Assembly (NCBI GenBank): GCA_963402885.1
Contig: OY727102.1
Location: 14,508,001 to 14,572,000 of the forward strand
DNA length: 64,000 nt
Direction of reading: 5' to 3'
DNA from: Antedon bifida
Lineage: Eukaryota; Echinodermata; Crinoidea; Comatulida; Antedonidae
Part shown: positions 23,001 through 32,900 of the stretch, piece after piece
Position numbering within the stretch: the first letter of the stretch is position 1
How the letters are laid out: each line of letters begins with the position of its first letter
The notes under the pieces: generated by a model
What the model was told of the DNA's origin: nothing
Database searches by the model: none
The model's input: the letters and a program-made list of their open reading frames with translations, nothing else
Program-made: the position numbers and the translations under genes

Positions 23001-25800
23001 TGTTTTTTTCGGCTCAAAGGATAAAAAATATATATCTATTCATATAGAAAATCATCATTAGATCACACACAAGAAAAATTAACCAATAATTATCTCTCAA
23101 ACCACATAATTATTGGTTAATTTTTCTCGTCGTGTGATCTCATGATGATTTTCTAGGCCCATTGTACTGTATAATCTGCAGGCTAATTAACTTACTTCTT
23201 ACAACTTCAAATTTCCTAATATTTTCTGAGTAATTTCCTTGTAATGTGGTCTATATAAAAAAAAAGAAAGTAAAAATTATATTCTAAAACATACATTGTG
23301 TTAAATCAGACAATGATTTTCAATTTCAGAACGAAAACATTTTAGTGAAACTAGCTGGAGGATGCAGGATTTGCTACTATGAAGTGGTCTACAGTAGCCT
23401 GTACCACTACCATACAGGCCATACCATATTTCATTCAAATTTAATAATATATAATTTACAAGAGGTCAACGGTGACATACATGTCACTACACTTTGAGAA
23501 AGCCAACTGATAGTGGGCGAAACGTCAGGTAAATAATCGTTATTTACTATTATAACCTACGGTTGAGACATAATTAACTAATTACATTTTATAATATATA
23601 ATATTATTTAAATCATTCATAATTTTGTCTACTTATTTGTCTGTCTATAATATTAAAGTAAACACTTAAAAAAATGTTTTAATTTACTGTACATTATACA
23701 GGAAAAAAGGGCACTTTTGACATTTTAGTTATCATGTGGCTATTAAGTCTGTGTTCATGGGTATAATATTAATGTACAGTACTCAAAGAAAATGCAATAT
23801 CAAATACAGTATGTACAACAAGAACAATGATATCTAAACAATACTGTAAGGCAAAGCAAACAAAGTATATTTGAACACTGAAATTAGCATGTGTTATTCT
23901 GCTCAACATTTTTTCATTAAAAGGATTTTCAGTGTGAAAACTGTCGTCCTACTCCATTGAATATTTACTTAAATTGCCTATTGGACTCAATAAAGATTCT
24001 GTATTAAAATATTAAGTGGTTCCAATTCCAATTCCCTTGAACTCAATATTATGACCAATGCCGTGTTTCCGAGTTTTATATTAGGAATGCAATTAAGTTA
24101 GGATACGATACCGTATCTTTAGTTAGCCACGCTGATAACACTTTGTTCCTAAATAAGAATTTATAAGCTAGGCCTAGGCTAAGTACTAGGCCTAATTCTA
24201 GAATACAGAAACCGTTTCAAAAGAGGCCTACTTACTACGTACTATAACCTATACTGTAGCCTCATTATATGAGTTTGTTTGTGTAGGGAAAACGGTGCCA
24301 GGATGGGGCCAGCTGCATGTGTGCGCTGATTTCTGTGACTCAGCCCTGGGGCTACTGTCTAAATCATAGTATTTGAGGGCCCCTTTATTGTCCGCATTTG
24401 CTTGTTGTTTATGGTCACCATCTGTAAACAAAGTTTAATAAAAAATATAGGCCTAAATATGCCATTTGGAATAAAAATAAAACCCTCATATATATATAAT
24501 AGTAACTATGGACGAATGAACTAGACGCAACACAATTTCCAACATTGAATTATAATTCCTTTACTTCTAATTTGGCTATCAACATATTTCTACTGTAGTG
24601 TATAATGTATAATGAAATAATATTTGAGATTGAGTGCATGTTTTAAATGCTTTATGTAACGTCCACCAACTACATGAACTTGCTCTATTACTACAGGACA
24701 GCATCGACGTTGTAGCCCGTTATTAAACTTCTGGATTCAACATTGCTAGGTCTAGCCCCGGGGCTGAGTCACAGAATCAGCGCACACATCCATGCAGCCT
24801 GGTGCATTCTCTACAGACGCAATATGAAAAAAAAAATCCAAAGTCCTTATACGATGACATCACACACGTACCAGTACCCCATTGGCTGATTATGACTTAA
24901 TGCAATTTTACCATACCTTTAGCAAATGGAAGTTAGGATGGTACCATATCTTTAGCCATGGCATTAATATTTTGGGGTTTTTTAAATTTACGCTGTGGCT
25001 AAAGATACGGTACCGTATCCTAACTTCCGGTTGATCACTGTTTTCGCGATATGAAAAAAAATCCAGCAACCCATTGCCGTTGGCTGATTATGACGTAATG
25101 CAATTTTACCGTACGTTTAGCAAACGGAAGTTAGGATACGGTACCGTATCTTACTTTAGCCACGGCATTTAATTTAATATAAAATTACCTTTTTTTAGTA
25201 ATTTATTTTATATTATTTTATATCAACATTGCCAATATAAAAAAAATATGGATTGAAAAATACCACAAAAAATGTATTATATGATCTAAAGTGAGACGTT
25301 TCGGCCCATAATTCGATTCATCTGCTAATCTATGCAGGTCTTCCCGCGCCTTAGCCTATTTAGTATCAAGTATTAGAATTAGGCTAGGCCTATATTATTA
25401 GGCCTAGGCCTAGTGGATTACTTACAATTGCAGCTCGGAATGTATCTCTTTCTTGTCTAGTGTAATCTAAGTCATCTTTCATAGTTTCTAAGTCTCGTTC
25501 AAATTTATCTTTTTGCTCGTCAGCGCTTAGTTTTAAAGAACGCAACTCGTCGTTTAAGTGGTTCACTTCGGTGATTTGGTTTTGGAGGGCCGTACTTCGT
25601 TTTTCAAGGTGGACCTTCTTGACGGCTAGCTCTTCTAGCGTGTCTGTCATTTCTTTAACTTCTTTTTGTAGAGCTTTTCCTCTTGATGAGACATTCCAGT
25701 AATTGAAAGCAAGTATACATATTACTAACAATAAACCAATTGTAAGAAATTGTGGAGTTTTTCCAGGCCTAATGTGCCCTCGCCCTCCATTTCCACCCAT
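14078..25800 (-). CDS. GOLM2: GOLM1/GOLM2-family Golgi type II membrane protein
   Basis: Nine coding exons: 25800-25426, 23250-23196, 22735-22186, 22026-21977, 21884-21582, 20952-20906, 18191-18146, 17632-17600, 14265-14078. All phases match, giving 548 aa. A short basic cytosolic N-terminus is followed by one membrane anchor (about 18-38) ending in LAFNYWNVSSR, the family hallmark. A luminal coiled coil follows (about 40-230), then a Gln-rich tract with repeated QQQQAA, then a very acidic Glu/Asp/Lys tail spread over six small exons. GOLM proteins sit in cis-Golgi membranes and cycle via endosomes. Vertebrate members have shorter tails; the acidic C-terminus also recalls GOLIM4, but the N-terminus is GOLM-type. 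The choice of GOLM2 over GOLM1 is weak. An in-frame ATG 33 codons upstream (25899) would add a hydrophobic segment; I prefer 25800 because it gives the family-like short N-terminus. Confidence 0.88.
14500..14640. repeat. Hairpin-forming inverted repeat
   Basis: GATTGGTCTGTGACC near 14513 is repeated inverted as GGTCACAGACCAATC near 14621. It looks like a small MITE remnant beside the 25-bp minisatellite. Confidence 0.55.
14669..15151. repeat. Minisatellite, 25-bp unit x ~19 (GOLM intron 8)
   Basis: The unit is CCTGGATAGATCGTGAAAG plus ATAGGA. About 19 head-to-tail copies occur, with point variants (CCTGGACAG, CCTGCATAG, GATCTGGATAG). The 25-bp unit has no stop in some frames, so it yields long but meaningless repetitive ORFs on the minus strand. 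Confidence 0.95.
16137..16570. repeat. Internal ~200-bp direct duplication
   Basis: Each half runs from AATGGCAGTCAAAA to GGCCTAGCATCTCTACCTAG, with about 10% divergence by eye. It is nested in the 15827-17473 element. Confidence 0.7.
16698..17140 (+). repeat. Interspersed repeat D, copy 1
   Basis: This copy closely matches the reverse complement of 45000-45430. Shared tracts include the ACTATATGGTCCTATT stretch, TTTATAGCGGGCCG-like sequence, TTTTCGATCGATCGTGAGGC and ATAGTTGCTGCATTAAT-type sequence. It is noncoding and probably transposon-derived. Confidence 0.75.
18316..20397. repeat. Minisatellite, 46-bp unit x ~45 (GOLM intron 6)
   Basis: The unit begins TCTGGGCCAGCCAATCTAAT, continues TCCAGGGTTTGCTTTAGTTT and ends AGTCTA. 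About 45 head-to-tail copies span 2.08 kb and most are identical. The left edge (18316-18410) holds diverged units. Marked variants recur: TTGTCCAACCAATC near 19550 and 20010 (460 bp, ten units apart), GGCCTGCCAATC with TTCAAGG near 19827 and 20195, and a TATAG insertion near 19486 and 20361. These point to block duplication. Confidence 0.97.
21127..21402. mobile_element. MITE-E copy 1 (GOLM intron 5)
   Basis: CAAGGCAATCTAACAACAG at the left is followed by TTGCCAAGATAGGAACT, ATGTCTGGCTG, TATTCTCCAC and GGGCGTGGAACTGAT. All are shared in order with 37889-38083. The right terminus is degraded. Confidence 0.7.
22411..22520 (-). repeat. 18-bp coding repeat (QQQQAA) in GOLM exon 3
   Basis: The 18-bp unit CAACAACAGGCTGCACAG is repeated five times in frame. 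It encodes QQQQAA blocks inside the Gln-rich luminal region of the GOLM protein. Purity suggests recent expansion and likely length polymorphism. Confidence 0.9.
23046..23154. repeat. Inverted repeat, ~48-bp arms
   Basis: TAGAAAATCATCATTAGATC followed by AGAAAAATTAACCAATAATT is mirrored on the other side of a short spacer, with a few mismatches. A third ATTATTGGTTAATTTTT lies at 22919. It looks like a MITE terminus. Confidence 0.65.
23470..23580 (+). mobile_element. Penelope-like element terminal fragment (tentative)
   Basis: The phrase GAGAAAGCCAACTGATAGTG followed by GGCGAAACGTC resembles the conserved GAAGCC...GGCGAAACGTC end typical of Penelope-like elements, which carry hammerhead motifs. 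Only this short piece is present. Family assignment rests on memory of the motif. Confidence 0.35.
24090..25170. repeat. Cluster of palindromic GGATACGGTACCGTATCC repeats
   Basis: AAGTTAGGATACGGTACCGT-type palindromes, with TTTAGCCACGGCATT beside them, occur near 24100, 24930, 25005 and 25130 in both orientations. A ~50-bp inverted pair (GGGCTGAGTCACAGAATCAG version at 24752; reverse complement near 24340) lies in the same intron. The cluster reflects nested MITEs in GOLM intron 1. Confidence 0.65.
25288..25340 (-). mobile_element. Second Penelope-like/hammerhead-like fragment (tentative)
   Basis: On the minus strand CAGATGAATCGAATTATGGG leads into CCGAAACGTCTCAC. This resembles a degenerate CUGAUGA...GAAAC hammerhead core of the kind found in Penelope-like elements. 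The first core position is mutated (CAGATGA). Confidence 0.35.
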
Positions 25801-25992
25801 GTTTGTTGGTGATGTGTACACGACGAATGTTAACGCAGGCGCGGCGCATAGTAAAACTAATACTACAGAGGTCGCACTATCGAAAAAAGATGTTCTCATT
25901 ATTGTCAGTGGTGTTTTGGTTTATTTGAGTAATAAAATATCATTTGAGTTTTTTTCTATGAAAGAGAATAACTCTATTAAAACCGCAAAATG

Positions 25993-26648
25993 GCCAATTA
26001 AAGTCTCAATTTATTAATATTCATTCAATTTAATCATTCAATCTTTAAGGATTTGCATGGCAGATACACTAGTACAGTAATAGGCCTATAGTAATATTTC
26101 AGGTTGAAGTACAACCATGGAGAATTTTTTTAATAGTAGGCTATTGGTACAAGGTAAAACGTGTATTTTTTTTATAGTTTCCGAATTAAACTTACCCTTT
26201 TTTATCTCAATTTTATCGAAGAAAGATTTACGAGAGGTCAGATCATTCCAATATTGGACCCAAAACGGATGAAGGATCTTGTTTTTATAAATGAATTAGA
26301 GTCTTGCGGGTATATCGGCCTATTATGTAGTGAATTTCTCGAAGCTATCCATTAACAATTTTTGACGACGTAAGATAAGTCAAACTATGAGATACAAATG
26401 AAAAATACACTTGATAAGCATCAACCTCTGAATAAATTTCAGGGCCAATTAAAGTCTGAATTTATTAATATTGATTCAATTTCATTCAATCTTTAAAGAT
26501 TTGCATTATTTCAGGTTGAAGTATAACCATTGAGAAATTTTTCTCTATAGTATTGGTACAAGGTAAAAACGTGTATTTTTTTATAGTTTCCAAATTAAAC
26601 TTACTCTTTTTTTATCTCAATTTTATCGAAGAAAGATTTACGAGAGAG
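25993..26648. repeat. Direct duplication upstream of GOLM
   Basis: Blocks 25993-26235 and 26444-26648 share CCAATTAAAGTCTSAATTTA, TCATTCAATCTTTAARGATT and ATTTTATCGAAGAAAGATTT, in the same order and orientation. Noncoding. Confidence 0.7.
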
Positions 26649-27568
26649 CTGTTTAAAAAAAAAATTCTAAAGTAAGTACTGTATTTTAATAGGTCATCGG
26701 AATTAATTACCATTTTGAAAAGAAATATGCACGATTTGTAATTTTGTGTATAAACATTTTTTTAAAGTGTAGTGATTTTTTAGGCATAAAACATTTGCCT
26801 CACATACGTCTTTTTATGAATAAAAGAGACTACGTAGGTCTTTATATAATATGATAAATGATTTGCTTTGCTAATATGTTAATATATAAAAAATACAAAT
26901 ATTTTTGTATTGGATTGTAATAATAAAGCATATTACTTAATATGAAATATTCATCAAGTAAAATAGGCCCTATACATAAAATAGAATCTGTTAACTAACT
27001 TCTAAATTCTACCCATGAATTTTAATTATAACTTTTTTTAGATGATACGCGCGGGTAGTATCAAAGACTCTAGAGGGCGACGTGATAAATACAAACATTC
27101 GTAAAATGAAAAAGACAAAACAACATGATGAGGAAAAGGAAATCTGCTGCTGCTAAAAGAATGTCTTTTTAAAAGTAAAATGTGAGGAAGATTAACGGTA
27201 AGGTGTGAGGTGAGTGTTATTGATATTATAAAGCTTTTTAAAAAAATAAAATTAGCAAAGTGCGTGAATTGTGAAGTAAACACTAAAAGGCTAGGCTAGG
27301 CCTAGGCCAACTCTAAAAAAGGGGTAGACTAGGGTAGGCGTAGCTAGGCGCCGCCCTAGGCCTAAAAGCTAGGCCTATAATATAATAGAGCAGAGGGTCA
27401 TGGCGTATATCGGCCGCCCGTGTAATTTCGGCCGCAATATTTTGGCTAAACCTCTTTCAAAAGTTATTATTCGTACAAATTATCACATTTGAAATTATAT
27501 GATATGATATGTTTTAATATTGCATAATTTAGAAAATGATAATGATAATGCACTTGACTTGTCAATTG
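26649..27568. other. Gene-free stretch
   Basis: AT-rich upstream sequence of GOLM with clusters of TAGGCCTA near 27295-27375. No exon or RNA gene seen. Confidence 0.5.
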
Positions 27569-29607
27569 GGTTTACGATGAAATCGGTCGCGTCTGAAATC
27601 GGTTGCGTTTGAAATCGGTCGCGTTTGAAATCGGTCGATAAAATCAACTTCCGGTATTTTATATGGCGCGCCGCTAGAGCTATACTTTTGATGATATCGG
27701 TCGCGTTTGAAATCGGTCGCGTTTGAAATCGGTCGCGCTATTTTGTATGGATCGAGCGGGATGCATGCTAGAGCGGGATATACATTTTTCGTTTATATAG
27801 ATTTAATTGATATTTTTTAGGAACTAGATTATTTATGTGGATATTTTTTACTTGGTTAATAAATATTTATTATCAATCATTAAATAATTTTTTTTTGTAT
27901 TTCACAGGTCTCGGAGAAGGATTGTGTCTTTTCAAAATGGCCATTTCTAAACACGTTTAAATATTATATATTAATTAGGCATAATGTTATATTAGGCATA
28001 TAATAATTTACCTCTATTTATATGTACTGTAATTAATATATTATATAGAGAATATACGTCTGTCGTGTCTTTTATTATGCAAACAATTACGTAAAAGAGA
28101 ACAATTTATTTAAAAACAATAATGTTTACAATATAGCCCGTAAAGCCAGCGTATCTATTTTTATACTTATGCATACTGTGGCAGATTATATATCCATGTC
28201 GTTAACAACATACTATTCGATCACCTTATTTTTATTTCTATTTTATTAATTTCCGTTATGTAGGATATTATTAGGTGTATAATGATTATTGTTGAGGCAA
28301 ATCACGTGTATATTTTTATTTCTGATGTTTAAAATAGTTTTAGTAAAATGATCATTATATGCGGATGGTTAAAAGGCGAGAATACTGAAATAAACCCCCG
28401 AACAAGCCATATCGGTGATGCGCCTTCTATGATCGTGCAGCTGTTTCCTCTAACAATACGTTATTTTGCTGACGGGGTTTCCCCTTTTTCAAAAACACGC
28501 ACTTGTTAGTGTGTCAAACCATGGACAAAACACGTCCGATCGTTGTCCATGGCGAGTAAAGATGATGTCTATTACTAATAACCATACGTTTGAAACGTCT
28601 ATAGGCCTCCTGCACGTGTTTTTGTGAAACGATCCAATGAGCTATAGATGCTCGACGCGATTATGAGATCATGTTCATTCATTAATTCATTCTTTATTTA
28701 GCCTTTAAAATCGAACCAAATCAAGACACGTGGAAATATAAGGAGGCAAGGATAAGCAAAAGCAATTAAAGTCGCTGTAGCTCACAGGCTTGCTTATCCA
28801 TAATAATTCCGAATAAAGCACTTTTTCTATAATTTACGTATATACGTCGGCGATACTATAGATTTTAATTTGAATATCTTTTATTTCTTCATTTATAATA
28901 ATCATTTAATGTAAATAAGTAAGTGCAACTCAGTGTCTCACATTCGTACGCCGTTCGTAAATCTAAATGTTTAAAAATCAGTGCAGATTACCTCTTTGAG
29001 AATCGTGTCCACCTTTATTATCCATACATTATTATTCTCATATCTATCATTGTACATCATAGTCCTACTGTAGGCCGGTAGATTGATTTATAACAGCATA
29101 TTATCTATATATTTTATTAATATCCTAAAACCATACGTAATTGTTTGCATAATAATAGATACGACAGACGTATATTCTCTATATAATATATTAATTACAG
29201 TACATATAAATAGAGGTAAATTATTATATGCCCAATATAATATTTAAACGTGTTTAGAAATGGCCATTTTGAAAAGACACAGTCCTTCTCCGAGACCTGT
29301 GAAATACAAAAAAAAAATTAATTTAATGATTGATAATAAATATTTATTAACCAAGTAAAAAATATCCACATAAATAATCTAGTTCCTAAAAAATATCAAT
29401 TAAATCTATATAAACGAAAAATGTATATCCCGCTCTAGCATGCATCCCGCTCGATCCATACAAAATAGCGCGACCGATTTCAAACGCGACCGATATAATC
29501 AAAAGTATAGCTCTAGTGACGCGCCATACAAAATACCGGAAGTTGATTTTATCGCGACCGATTTCAAACACGACCGATTTCAAGCGCGACCAATTTCATC
29601 TGACACC
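27569..29607. mobile_element. Fold-back transposon, ~2.04 kb with ~0.5-kb inverted arms
   Basis: The left arm (27569-28093) and right arm (29134-29607) are near-identical inverted copies with small indels. Both carry subterminal tandem GAAATCGGTCGCGTTT units and a long stretch including AAAATGGCCATTTCTAAACA. The ~1-kb centre has no ORF of note. GTCAATTG occurs directly outside both ends (27561-27568 and 29608-29615), consistent with an 8-bp target duplication. Terminal bases are GGT. Superfamily is unassigned; 8-bp duplications occur in hAT, P and related groups, but the ends do not match hAT consensus. It is non-autonomous. Confidence 0.85.
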
Positions 29608-29932
29608 GTCAATTGTATGACCCACGCTAGGCCTGATACGACCCCCGGGAGATGTGCGTCATAGGTGCGTCATTTACAAATAATTACTGAAGCAGCGGTG
29701 CGTCAAAAAACCTAAAAGGTATGTCACATTAATGAATGATGGTGTGTCAATGTCCGTCACTTTACCACTCAAAATATCATAGACAACATGGTCACAGTGT
29801 GTCAAAACGGGTACGTCATGGTCACCTAAAGGTAAGTCATATTTTTGATGCATGACTGCATCATGGTATTCATAAGGTATGACGGACAAATAACGCACTT
29901 CTCCCGGTCGTATAGTTGGTCATACAATTGAC
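29608..29932. mobile_element. MITE abutting the fold-back element
   Basis: The ends GTCAATTGTATGACC and GGTCATACAATTGAC are perfect inverted repeats. Just inside is a second inverted match (ATACGACC..GGGAGA / TCTCCCGGTCGTAT). The interior carries several degenerate GGTRYGTCA words. Its first eight bases are the same GTCAATTG that flanks the fold-back element, so that element apparently inserted exactly at this MITE's edge. Confidence 0.75.
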
Positions 29933-29974
29933 AGACGCATTTAATATTAATAAATATTTGTTTTCAGTTTCAAC

Positions 29975-32900
29975 ATGTTTGTTCCACGTTCACTTAAAGT
30001 TGCTTCCACCAGGATTACAAAGCCATCTTTCCGAAAACAAGTATCGAACACAGCAAATTTACAATCATATAATACATTAGTACATTCTGAAGCTAAAAGG
30101 GATGCAGTAGAGCAATCTAAATGTAGTATAAACGACGATAACAATACGACGACCAATACCAATTCAGATAAAAATGAAATGAAAATAACGTTGAAGGATC
30201 ATAACCAAGATTCATTTGATCACCTTTCTACAACTATACCATCTGAGGATAATGATATGACTAACAATACAATTCACTATGAGAGCCAGGAAGATACTAA
30301 TACTACTGTAAAGTGTAGGCCATCGATAAAGTCATACAGTAAAGAACAGAGATTTCCAGCGCCAGGTGAACCGGTATGCGTTATTTGCGGTCGATATGGC
30401 GAGTACATTTGTGATCAGACGGATGCGGATGTTTGTAGTCTTGAGTGTAAAGCAAGGAATTTAGCACGAACTAAGCAATCAATTGATGAGGTATTTATTC
30501 ATTTGATTATTGTACATTTTGGAATAGTGTATGGACTAAACCATTATCTTGAAAGGGTACAAAAAATAAATATCCGAAAGCTAATTTTAACATTTATAAA
30601 CAATGTTTCAATTTATTTTTGATTTATTTTAGAATAAGCAGTCCCATAAATATGCAATAGCATTTGCTTTGTGTCCATCCAAGTTTTTGAATAACTTATA
30701 ATTTAATTTTTACCAACAATTATTTAATCTTGAAACATTACCGACAATTTTCTCTTCTGATAAATATTCGTTAAAGTCATCTACAAATGTGTCATAGAGC
30801 TAAGTTGATGTTTTGCGGCTTTACTCTGATGATTGTTCTGTGTACTCAGTATATTGAGGACACTGCGAAAACGTAATAGCCTGGTGTGCAAAGTGGTCTA
30901 ATCTCACTGTACTGAGTAGGCCTACAGTAGGGCCTACAATTACTTCATAGAATGGCAAAACATATAATTAATGTTCTCATCTGCTTTATTTTTTATTTAT
31001 TTATTTATTGACTTTTGAAACATTTATTATATATACTTTTTGAATTATTTTTTTCTGGTGGAACTAGCTTTAAAGCCCTTTGGGCTTATTTATGTTTCTC
31101 CAGCATAAGTGCATTCTACTTAAAAAAAAAAATTCTCACGTTATTTCACAATGATGTATCTTATGAAAATAAATTGATGAAGATATTAAAGACCATAGAC
31201 AGTGACAATAAATAAAATAACATTATTTTATACACACATTTTAGGATACACAGCCATCGTTAACAGTAGATAATTCCAGTGATCAGTACCACCAAGATGA
31301 TGATGCTGACAGTGACCAAGATCTACTTGACATGGGCCCATCACGCTGCACAGCTGGCTACATATATATAGAGCATCCTACTTTGGCTAGCCTAACAAAA
31401 GAACAAGTTCATGAACTTAGAAATCAGGTTATTTTTAAATTTGTTACTGTATATTTATTTCTTATAAATAAATTAAATCTATGTGTGTCAGTGAAGTGTA
31501 CACATTTTGTAATGGTCTTTCATATCATTTAGAAAATAAAACCAAATATCATAGGCCCTACTGTATGTACAAGGTTAAAAAACAATACAGTTTAGGCAAT
31601 TGTTTAGCCGGATTGATTTTTTTATTAGGAAAATCATCATAAAAAATACATACAGTACAAAGTGATAACATAAATTACTGACATTACAAATAAATACATT
31701 TATAAAAGGTTTTTCAGGATAGTCCAAAAAGCTTATTAGCTTATTTCCATATTGGGATCCTTTCATAATCTAAAAGAAAAAATATAAACGTTACAAAGTA
31801 TTGCATTTCGAAAACACATAATATAACAAAAATAATATATATATAAACAAGTTACTTAAAAATACTATGATTGACTTAGAGTTATTTGGTTGAAAAGAAA
31901 TTGCTTCCAGTACAATACGAAATGCATAATTAAACATTCTATTTATTATTTCACCCTCAACCTCAGGTGGCTTTGGGTATTTGTTGAGCCACATTCTATT
32001 TCTAATTTAAATATTAAAAGTAAACTTACATAATATCTGATTTTGTTTTCCAAGGTTTCAATTTTTGTTGAAGGCCTGAACATTCCAAAACCAATCACTG
32101 AGTTTTCCCATTTGAGTTTGCCTAAAACAAGTAAGTTTGTACCTTTCGTACTGCATGCTCATGTAAAGAAAAACAAAAATATAACATGATGATAGTTGTT
32201 AGTAAAAAGGTTCATCTGGATCACTGTATAGTATTCAAGTAAATTTTCTTTTGGATGATCCAAAGTCAAATAAAAATCGTAAAACTTAATGATTAAGCTG
32301 CGTCGTTGACCAGCGAAAGCTAGAGTAAAAAACGTAAGTTTTACGATTTTTATTTGACTTTGGATCATCCAAAAGAAAATTTACTTGAATATGATAGTTG
32401 TTCCCAATAGTGCATGCATGTAGTCATTGTTTAAAAAAAAAACACATCTTAGCAACAATCTTAGTCTGGTAAAGTTGTTAGTCTTTTATACTGTCTCTAG
32501 TTGCCATTTTAAATTCCATTACAGTGGCACATAACCTTAAGAAGTCTGGATACAAGAGTCCAACACCAGTTCAAATGCAGGTCATACCAGCTGCTCTTCT
32601 AAACCATGATCTCATGGTTTGTGCACAAACAAGCTCAGGAAAAAGTAGGTTTTACTTTAAAAAATGTTTGTCTATTGCTATAACTTCAATGCTACAATGA
32701 AATACTCACATTTTGCAACCCAGCAACTATTTTAACTTCTTTGTTTTTTTACTGGTAATTGTGAGAAGGTTGAATTTTCCATATTTAGTAGTATCAATGT
32801 ACTTTTTTTTGCAATGATGTCATTGTCACACTTTCTCATAATACTTTATAGTGAGCCACCAATGCACACATTTGCCTTTGTGACAGCTTTTTCTCAGATA

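Larger units (their letters stand above)
22812..24064. repeat. ~90-bp direct repeat pair in GOLM introns 1 and 2
   Basis: The block containing AATAAAGATTCTGTATTAAA and GGTTCCAATTCCAATTCCC occurs at about 22815-22905 and again at 23974-24064 with only a few differences. GOLM exon 2 lies between the two copies. Confidence 0.7.

Noticed and set aside
25801..25899. Upstream in-frame start for GOLM adding 33 residues
   Set aside because: It would place a second hydrophobic segment before the membrane anchor, unlike the family; kept only as an alternative.
29440..29664. 74-codon ORF in the fold-back element
   Set aside because: It consists of repeated subterminal GCGACCGATTTCAA units; no transposase similarity.
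29975..30490. Reading the first DDX59 exon through to 30622 as a separate 215-aa gene
   Set aside because: A donor at 30490 joins in frame to 31245 and restores the known DDX59 layout; the extra residues are intronic.
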